A stretch of DNA of 12,092 bases, from the NCBI GenBank assembly GCA_004554105.1, contig SFNW01000053.1, positions 1 through 12,092 of the forward strand, read 5' to 3'. Under the pieces are notes generated by a model, which saw only the letters and a list, made by a program, of their open reading frames with translations, was not told where the DNA came from and did not search any database. Shown piece after piece: positions 1 through 4,697 of this stretch (position 1 is the first letter of the stretch; each line of letters starts with the position of its first letter). The stretch comes from Clostridiales bacterium. GTDB taxonomy: Bacteria > Bacillota > Clostridia > Oscillospirales > CAG-272. Made by a program: the position numbers and the translations under genes.

Positions 1-1142
1 GGGAGATAGCCGGAAATATAGCGGTACATATCACACAGATTGGTTTCGAGCAGTCCCGCGCTGAAACCGCCGTTTATTTCCTTGCCGTTGACATACAGCG
101 TCCCGTTTTGCAGGGAAGGCGCGCCGTCTTTCTCATAGGTCAGATAGATACTGCCCGAGGAGAGCATCAGTGTGTGCAGTTTTGCGCCGCTCGGCAGCGT
201 GAAGGCGGTCACCTTGCCGTCCTTTACTTCGATGCGGAGCGCTTCGCCCTCTGCCGCGTCGGCGGGGTCAAGCTCGCAGCCGTAATACGGGCGCAGCGGC
301 TTGCCGCTCTCGCGTTCAAGGTCACAGGAGACCGTCCCTACCGTGTAGAGCTGATAGCTGAAATACGGGCGAATAACGTCGTCCGTGACCTCGACGCCGA
401 TAAGCTCGCAGGGCGTTTCGTATTGCGTTTCCGCATAGTAAAACCTGCCTTTCTCCGGCTCACCCGAAATCGGGTCGCCGAATACGCTGTCCGCGTAGAG
501 ATGCGTGAGCGTGTCCCAGCCGCCGAGGAGAGAGGCGCATTCGCCCGACCAGGCAAAGCCCTTTGTCAGCGCGTCCTTTTGAATCGAGAAATGCCCGAGG
601 TATTCGTCGAGCGTCAGCTCACGGTCGCCCGCCGCGTCATAATAGTAGAAGCGGTCGGCACTGCCTCCCTCGGAATACTGCCAGCCCGTGTATTCGCTCA
701 CGCGGATGCAGAGCAGTCCGTCACAGGCGGCGGAATCATAAGCTACGGTGTAGAGTTCTCTGCCCTCGGTGCCCTTTTTCAGTGCGTCGAGCTTGGTTTG
801 CTGGTCGGCGAGGATTTTCGCGTTCAGCCCGGCGGCACCGACCGCTTTGCTGTCGATTTTCGGAATGTCAAGGCTGTGGGTAAAGTCGACACTGCCGCCG
901 TCGGAAAAGATGTCGACCGCCTGCTTCGTGTATTGGACGGCGGAAACGACGGCGGGAACTTCGGCTGCCGCCTGTACGGTCGAATCGGTCGTGGCGGCGG
1001 TGGTTTCGGTCGCACTTTGAGAGGTTGTGACCTCGGGCGATGCCGTCGTCACCTCGGGCGGATTCGGCTTTCCGCAGGCGGTGCAGACCGCCAGCAGCGC
1101 TGCTGCGGCAAGAAGTGCCGAAAGCGTTTGCTTTCTGTTCAT
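1..1142 (-). CDS. Secreted lipoprotein, C-terminus outside the window
   Basis: At least 380 codons are open from an ATG at 1142-1140, and the 3' end runs off the left edge. The start follows a strong AAGGAGG site (1148-1154) with 5-nt spacing. The protein begins MNRKQT, then a hydrophobic Ala/Leu stretch (residues 7-19), then VCTACGK. Cys23 is the likely lipidation site, although Cys at -3 makes the lipobox imperfect. A Thr/Ser/Pro linker follows (residues 25-50) in which PEVTT occurs twice, as is common for surface-anchored Firmicutes lipoproteins. The rest is a soluble extracytoplasmic domain rich in Tyr and acidic residues. I do not recognise the family with certainty. The layout faintly recalls DUF4163/DUF3298 (RsiV/PdaC-like) proteins, but that is a guess. 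Function is unknown. It has its own promoter and appears to be transcribed alone. Confidence 0.85.
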   Translation of the reverse strand, partial: MNRKQTLSALLAAAALLAVCTACGKPNPPEVTTASPEVTTSQSATETTAATTDSTVQAAAEVPAVVSAVQYTKQAVDIFSDGGSVDFTHSLDIPKIDSKAVGAAGLNAKILADQQTKLDALKKGTEGRELYTVAYDSAACDGLLCIRVSEYTGWQYSEGGSADRFYYYDAAGDRELTLDEYLGHFSIQKDALTKGFAWSGECASLLGGWDTLTHLYADSVFGDPISGEPEKGRFYYAETQYETPCELIGVEVTDDVIRPYFSYQLYTVGTVSCDLERESGKPLRPYYGCELDPADAAEGEALRIEVKDGKVTAFTLPSGAKLHTLMLSSGSIYLTYEKDGAPSLQNGTLYVNGKEINGGFSAGLLETNLCDMYRYISGYL

Positions 1143-1219
1143 GATGTCCTCCTTAATCGAAGTGTCTCTAACCCGTATATCGCTGTTTTGCGGATTCGGT
1201 TGCGGTTTTTCGCAAAATC

Positions 1220-1248
1220 AGTATAGCATATCCGACGAAATGTGTCAA
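1220..1248 (-). promoter_or_regulatory. Sigma-A promoter of the lipoprotein gene
   Basis: On the minus strand a perfect -35 TTGACA (1243-1248) and a -10 TATACT (1220-1225) are separated by exactly 17 bp. It lies between the stop of the upstream helical protein gene (1265) and the lipoprotein start (1142). Transcription should begin near 1213, giving a leader of about 70 nt. Confidence 0.88.
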
Positions 1249-1264
1249 TCCTGTTGCGATTCAA

Positions 1265-1699
1265 TCACAAATAGGCACGAACGTCGGCTGCAAGCCGTTC
1301 CTCCAGCCCAATCAGCCGCTTGGCGATGTCCTTGGACTGCTCGCTTGCCGCCTTGTACTGATTGAGATAGCGGCTGAGCGACTTGACGCCGGTGTTGCAG
1401 CCGTCGGTCATCAAATCGGCAATGGTTTTGTCCGAATCGTCCGAGGCAAGCCGCAGGCTGGTTTTGAGATGCGCCATGCTCTGCGCCATCGGAGAGGGCG
1501 ATTTGCCGTCGTCGTGACATTCGTCGAGCAGGGCGCGGATTTCGCACCCGAGCTTGTCGTGCGCGTCGCGGCATTCGGTCAGCGTCCCGCGCAGCGCGTC
1601 CCCGTGTACGCTGTGCAGCACCTCGTCGATGGAGGAAACGCCCATTCGGACGCCCGCGTCACATTCGCGCAGTAGTTTTACCGTATCGTTTTCAATCAT
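1265..1699 (-). CDS. Small all-helical protein, DUF2383-like
   Basis: This 144-aa protein has no signal peptide or membrane segment. It is predicted to be almost entirely helical, with Leu/Ala/Asp/Lys heptad-like spacing over residues 5-60 and 70-140, as in a four-helix bundle. Its opening, with DTVKLLRECDAGVRMG and then SIDEVL, resembles the DUF2383/PA2169 ferritin-like bundle proteins common in Clostridia. That assignment is by resemblance only, and no metal-binding residue set is obvious. Cys13, Cys43, Cys52, Cys61 and Cys101 are present. The ATG at 1699 is preceded by GAGGGA (1706-1711) at 6-nt spacing, and this Shine-Dalgarno forms the 3' arm of a terminator-like hairpin. No clear private promoter was found, so expression may depend on readthrough from the PHP gene upstream. 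Function is unknown. Confidence 0.8.
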   Translation of the reverse strand: MIENDTVKLLRECDAGVRMGVSSIDEVLHSVHGDALRGTLTECRDAHDKLGCEIRALLDECHDDGKSPSPMAQSMAHLKTSLRLASDDSDKTIADLMTDGCNTGVKSLSRYLNQYKAASEQSKDIAKRLIGLEERLAADVRAYL

Positions 1700-1751
1700 A
1701 AAAAATCCCTCGCTTTCTTTCGGTACAGTGTACCCCGAAAGTGAGGGGTTT
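1700..1751 (-). terminator. Terminator-like hairpin overlapping the Shine-Dalgarno site
   Basis: Read on the minus strand, CCCTC-A-CTTTC (1747-1737) pairs with GAAAG-C-GAGGG (1717-1707), with one A·C mismatch. An inner GGTAC-ACT-GTACC hairpin sits inside, centred on the odd palindrome at 1722-1734. The stem is followed by six T residues (1705-1700), as in an intrinsic terminator, and then directly by the ATG of the helical protein gene. It probably ends the azlC operon. Its 3' arm is also the only good ribosome-binding site of the next gene. On the plus strand the A·C mismatch becomes a G·U pair, but only three U follow. Confidence 0.6.
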
Positions 1752-1850
1752 ATGCGGCAGAAGACCGCGAAGCGGCTTCACGTTTCCCGCAGGGAAACAC
1801 TGCACTTCCCAAGCGGCGGGAGCAAGCCCCCGCCCTACGGTGGACGGCTT
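1752..1850. repeat. Hairpin-rich intergenic repeat-like element
   Basis: Three stem-loops lie within about 90 bp. The first is CCGC-GAA-GCGG near 1766-1776. The second is GTTTCCC-GCA-GGGAAAC near 1782-1798. The third is a GGCGGG/CCCGCC stem with an A·C mismatch and a further G-C pair, near 1815-1835. No codon structure or promoter is convincing. The style resembles dispersed palindromic intergenic elements of Faecalibacterium-type genomes, but copy number cannot be judged from one window. Confidence 0.5.
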
Positions 1851-1857
1851 TCGCCTC

Positions 1858-2631
1858 TTATTTGACCTTGCGCAGCTCGACCCTGTCGAGCAGCTTGATG
1901 CCGAAGTGCGCGGCATAGGCTCTGCCGCTTTCCTCGGTCGCCGCGTCGGAGAGGGCGGCGGCGTCGTGCGCGTCGCAGCCGAGAATCGCGTCGTTGCCGA
2001 CACGCGCGGCAATCTCCCAGAATTTTTCGTACGGATAGGCGCGCCCCTGCCGCAGTCCGAGCAGATTGATTTCCAGCGGAATGCCGAGTTGCTTTGCCGC
2101 CTCGCAAAGACGGGTCATCTCCTCGGTGTAAAAGCCGTCGTCCCCGCGGAAGTAGGGCAGGTCGGGGTGGGCGATGTAGGAAAACAGCCCGGTTTCCATG
2201 CCCGCTACAGCCTGATCGACATAGCGCGTCAGCACGTCCTTTTCCTCGGTGAGCGCCTGATAGACGTATTTGCCGTCGTACTCGTTGTTCGTGTAATGCT
2301 GCCCGAGAATCAGGTAGTCGCATTCGTATTTGCGGATATTCTTCAGCATGGCGTCGAATTCGTTCGGAAAATATTCCGCTTCGTAGCCGAGAAAAATCTG
2401 AATTTTGTCCTTGTATTCCTCGCGCAGTGCGAGGATTTGCGAAACGTATTTCTCGGTGTCGGCGACGGCGACGCGGTAGCCCGAATAATGTCCCGTGGAA
2501 AACGGGTAGGGAACATGGTCCGAAAAGCCGAGCAGACGGATATCGCCCGCAATAGCGCTCTCGACATAGTCGCGCGGCGTACCCGTCGCGTGATTCGAGA
2601 GATAGGTGTGCGTATGGTAGTTGGCGTACAT
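1858..2631 (-). CDS. PHP-domain phosphoesterase, histidinol-phosphatase (HisJ/HisK) type
   Basis: This 257-aa protein is about the length of single-domain PHP histidinol phosphatases. The metal-site residues of the PHP family are visible: His6 and His8 in YHTHT, Asp38-His39 in FSDH, Glu84 in GYEAE, His112 in GQHY, His155 in AHPD, and Asp220/His222 in CDAH. The family hydrolyses phosphate monoesters with a trinuclear metal centre, and the closest named activity is L-histidinol phosphate to L-histidinol (EC 3.1.3.15). No other his gene is nearby, so the substrate is uncertain. The ATG at 2631 follows AAGGAGG with good spacing. It lies 21 nt after the C26 peptidase gene, so the two are very probably co-transcribed. 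The protein is cytoplasmic. Confidence 0.88.
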   Translation of the reverse strand: MYANYHTHTYLSNHATGTPRDYVESAIAGDIRLLGFSDHVPYPFSTGHYSGYRVAVADTEKYVSQILALREEYKDKIQIFLGYEAEYFPNEFDAMLKNIRKYECDYLILGQHYTNNEYDGKYVYQALTEEKDVLTRYVDQAVAGMETGLFSYIAHPDLPYFRGDDGFYTEEMTRLCEAAKQLGIPLEINLLGLRQGRAYPYEKFWEIAARVGNDAILGCDAHDAAALSDAATEESGRAYAAHFGIKLLDRVELRKVK

Positions 2632-2652
2632 AAAAAGCCTCCTTGAATGCGG

Positions 2653-3366
2653 TCAGCCGCGCGCCGCCGCGACAAAGGCGGCAAGCAGCTTTTTGCTGTC
2701 CGCGTCGGTGCGGAAGGAAAACTCGGGGTGCCACTGCACCGCGAGAACGAATCGCTTGTCCGGCATATACGCGGCTTCGACCAGCCCGTCCTCCGAATAG
2801 GCTGCGGGGCGCAGCTTGTCCGACAGGGCTTTGACCGCCTGATGATGATAACTGTTCACGCCGAGCGTTTCCTTGCCGACAAGGGCGGCAAGCGGGGTAT
2901 CCGCCACGATGCGCACCGTATGCACGGCGCGGTCGTAGGGCGGGGTCATGTGATGGTCGACGCCGCTCGGATACTCGGTCGGCAAATCCTGATACAGCGT
3001 GCCGCCGAGCGCGGCATTGAGCAGTTGAATGCCGCGGCAGATGCCGAACACGGGCTTGTCCGCCGCAAGCGCAAGGTTGAGCAGCTTCGGCTCCATTTCG
3101 TCGCGCAAAACACAGGGCTCGCCGCAGGCGGGCGATTTTGCTTCGCCGTAGAGCGCGGGGGAAACGTCGTGTCCGCCGGTCAGCAGAATACCGTCGACAA
3201 GCGTGACAAGCTGCGAAAGCGCATCGTCGTCCGCCGTCATCGGCAGCATGACGGGAATGCCGCCCGCCGCCTCGATGCCCTGCATATAGCCGGGGAGCAT
3301 CCAGTAAGAGTCTTTTTCGTCGTCGTAGAGCGGCACGACGCCGATAATGGGTTTATGCGTGTTCAT
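2653..3366 (-). CDS. Class I glutamine amidotransferase-like hydrolase (peptidase C26, PuuD-like)
   Basis: This 237-aa protein is the usual length for gamma-glutamyl-gamma-aminobutyrate hydrolase-like proteins. The catalytic triad of the fold is present: Cys110 in the nucleophile elbow FGICRG, and His213 and Glu215 in QWHPE. The oxyanion-side LLTGGHDVSP (61-70) and the family sequence NSYHHQAVK (171-179) are also present. Family members hydrolyse gamma-glutamyl amides, for example gamma-glutamyl-GABA in putrescine breakdown. No polyamine genes are seen here, so the substrate is open. The ATG at 3366 follows GGAGGT. The gene starts 15 nt after azlD ends and is followed after 21 nt by the PHP gene. 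This places it in an amino-acid transport and metabolism operon. Confidence 0.9.
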   Translation of the reverse strand: MNTHKPIIGVVPLYDDEKDSYWMLPGYMQGIEAAGGIPVMLPMTADDDALSQLVTLVDGILLTGGHDVSPALYGEAKSPACGEPCVLRDEMEPKLLNLALAADKPVFGICRGIQLLNAALGGTLYQDLPTEYPSGVDHHMTPPYDRAVHTVRIVADTPLAALVGKETLGVNSYHHQAVKALSDKLRPAAYSEDGLVEAAYMPDKRFVLAVQWHPEFSFRTDADSKKLLAAFVAAARG

Positions 3367-3381
3367 GTTGACCTCCGCGCG

Positions 3382-3714
3382 TCAGAATACAAGCTGCACA
3401 AGCAGCATATAGCATACCGTACCGCCTGCAATCGAGACGAGCATTTTTTTAAATGTCAGGTGCAGCGCGGCAGTGACGAGAATTGCAATCAGTTCGGGCA
3501 GACCGTGGCTGCCGCTGAGAAAAGCGACATTTTTCAGACAGTAGACCACCAGCATACCGAAGACGGCGCCGGGCAGCGCGCGCCCGAGATACTGCACATA
3601 CTTCGGGGTCGGGCGGGTTTCGGAAAAGACGAGAAAGGGCAGAAAGCGCGTCGCGGCTGTCGCAAGCACGCAGAGCGCAATCGTGATAATCTGTTCGGTC
3701 AGCGTCATGGTCAT
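3382..3714 (-). CDS. azlD: AzlD family branched-chain amino acid exporter small subunit
   Basis: This 110-aa, strongly hydrophobic protein has about four membrane segments (roughly residues 5-30, 42-62, 70-90 and 92-109). It shows the AzlD features TRFLPFL (22-28) and RALPGAVFGML (45-55). With AzlC it forms a two-component membrane transporter. Characterised homologues (BrnE, YgaH) export branched-chain amino acids and methionine, and B. subtilis AzlCD gives azaleucine resistance. Its ATG (3714-3712) overlaps the TGA of azlC as ATGA, a sign of translational coupling and roughly equal synthesis of the two subunits. Met3 is a possible alternative start. No signal peptide is needed. The exported substrate here is inferred from the family. 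Confidence 0.93.
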   Translation of the reverse strand: MTMTLTEQIITIALCVLATAATRFLPFLVFSETRPTPKYVQYLGRALPGAVFGMLVVYCLKNVAFLSGSHGLPELIAILVTAALHLTFKKMLVSIAGGTVCYMLLVQLVF

Positions 3715-4433
3715 TTCGCGTCTCCTTTCTCAATCGGGCGGCGCAAAAGCGTCAGCGCGCAGAGAATGCAGAGCATCGTCGGCAGCATAAAGCCGTCCGC
3801 GCCGAACAGTGCAAGGCAGAGTGCCGCAAATCCGACGCCGACAAGGGCGGAGATATGCTGTTTGTCCTTTTTCCACTGGTCGAGGAAAATGACGACGAAC
3901 ATCGCGGTCATGACGAAATCCAGCCCCTCGGTGTTAAAGGGAATGAGATTGCCGACAAGTCCGCCGAGCGCCGCGCCCGTGACCCAGTAGATTTGGTCGA
4001 GCAGCGAGACGAAGAACATAAACCAGCCGCGGTCGACGTCGGGCGGAATGTCCGCCGAGCAGTTGACCGAGAAGGTCTCGTCACACATAGCGAAAATCAG
4101 ATAAAATTTCTTTTTGCCCGTCCCTTTGTACTTGTCGAGCATGGCGATGCCGTAAAACAGGTGGCGCGCCTGAATCATCAGCGCCATCAGCAGGGTTTCA
4201 AGCGGGGCAAAGGCGCCGCACAGCATTTCGGCGGCGACAAATTCGAGCGAGCCGCCGTAAATCGTCAGTGCCATCAGCATCGGATAGACAAAACTGAAGC
4301 CGAGCGCGTGCATATACAGCCCGTAGGCAAAGCCGATGCAGGCAAAGCCCGCGAGAATCGGCAGCGTATGCGGAAACGCGGCGCGAAGCGCCCGCAAAAC
4401 CGCATTTTGCCGCTCTTTTTTCTGCACGTTCAT
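3711..4433 (-). CDS. azlC: AzlC family branched-chain amino acid exporter large subunit
   Basis: This protein of about 240 aa has multiple hydrophobic segments starting at residue 23. It carries the AzlC signature around ARHLFYGIAML (about residues 89-99), a family match I recognise with confidence. It is an inner-membrane partner of AzlD. The start is not certain. A GTG at 4436, the ATG at 4433 and a GTG at 4427 are in frame, and the Shine-Dalgarno AAGAGG (4436-4441) lies only 2 nt from the ATG but 8 nt from the 4427 GTG. I give the ATG, and the GTG at 4427 is a real alternative that removes two residues. The predicted transcript start is near 4441, so the 5' leader would be under 20 nt. That leaves no room for a T-box or riboswitch. 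Confidence 0.9.
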   Translation of the reverse strand: MNVQKKERQNAVLRALRAAFPHTLPILAGFACIGFAYGLYMHALGFSFVYPMLMALTIYGGSLEFVAAEMLCGAFAPLETLLMALMIQARHLFYGIAMLDKYKGTGKKKFYLIFAMCDETFSVNCSADIPPDVDRGWFMFFVSLLDQIYWVTGAALGGLVGNLIPFNTEGLDFVMTAMFVVIFLDQWKKDKQHISALVGVGFAALCLALFGADGFMLPTMLCILCALTLLRRPIEKGDAK

Positions 4434-4447
4434 CACCTCTTGAACGC

Positions 4448-4476
4448 ATTATACTACGCATTTTTTTCGCCGTCAA
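4448..4476 (-). promoter_or_regulatory. Promoter of the azlC operon
   Basis: On the minus strand -35 TTGACG (4471-4476) and a perfect -10 TATAAT (4448-4453) are separated by 17 bp. The predicted transcription start is near 4441-4442, almost on the Shine-Dalgarno of azlC. A palindrome CGCCGT-CA-ACGGCG (4468-4481) covers the -35 box and could bind a regulator. Confidence 0.88.
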
Positions 4477-4580
4477 CGGCGCTTTTCGCAAATCGTCGGA
4501 TTCTACGGAAAAAAGGGATAAAACCGCGCCGCTCGTGGGCAAAACGCCGACCGTCGCAAAACCGTCACCGAAACTTTGCG

Positions 4581-4618
4581 CGTCGAACATTGACTTTCGA
4601 CGGTTTTCGCGCTATAAT
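4581..4618 (+). promoter_or_regulatory. Promoter of the activator/dehydratase-like operon with inverted repeat over -35
   Basis: A -35 TTGACT (4590-4595) and a perfect -10 TATAAT (4613-4618) are separated by 17 bp. A perfect 7-bp inverted repeat, CGTCGAA (4581-4587) and TTCGACG (4596-4602), brackets the -35 box with an 8-bp spacer. This arrangement suits a repressor operator. The arms resemble no regulator site I can name. Confidence 0.85.
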
Positions 4619-4639
4619 TTAATGTTGGAGTATATTTAG

Positions 4640-4684
4640 TCGCTTTGCGGCGGAGCGATATAGACTTACGGGGATTTTCCCCGC
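4640..4684 (+). promoter_or_regulatory. 5' leader hairpins ahead of the activator gene
   Basis: The roughly 70-nt leader contains TCGC/GCGA flanking an 11-nt loop (about 4640-4658) and a perfect CGGGGA-TTT-TCCCCG hairpin (4670-4684). The second ends a few bases before the GGAGA ribosome-binding site of the gene starting at 4698. No U-tract follows, so it is not a terminator. It may shape mRNA stability or translation. Confidence 0.45.
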
Positions 4685-4697
4685 AAACGGAGAAGAC

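Noticed and set aside
108..1226. 372-codon plus-strand reading frame
   Set aside because: It lies antisense to the lipoprotein gene, which has a signal sequence, strong ribosome-binding site and consensus promoter. The plus-strand product is Arg/Gly/Val-rich with no family features.
4581..4602. LexA box at the activator promoter
   Set aside because: Clostridial LexA sites need GAAC-N4-GTTC. The arms here are CGTCGAA/TTCGACG with 8-bp spacing.
1741..4622. Long plus-strand frames (1741-2646, 2647-3990, 3855-4622)
   Set aside because: They are antisense to PHP, C26, azlD and azlC, all of which show clear family motifs. Open antisense frames are expected at this GC content.
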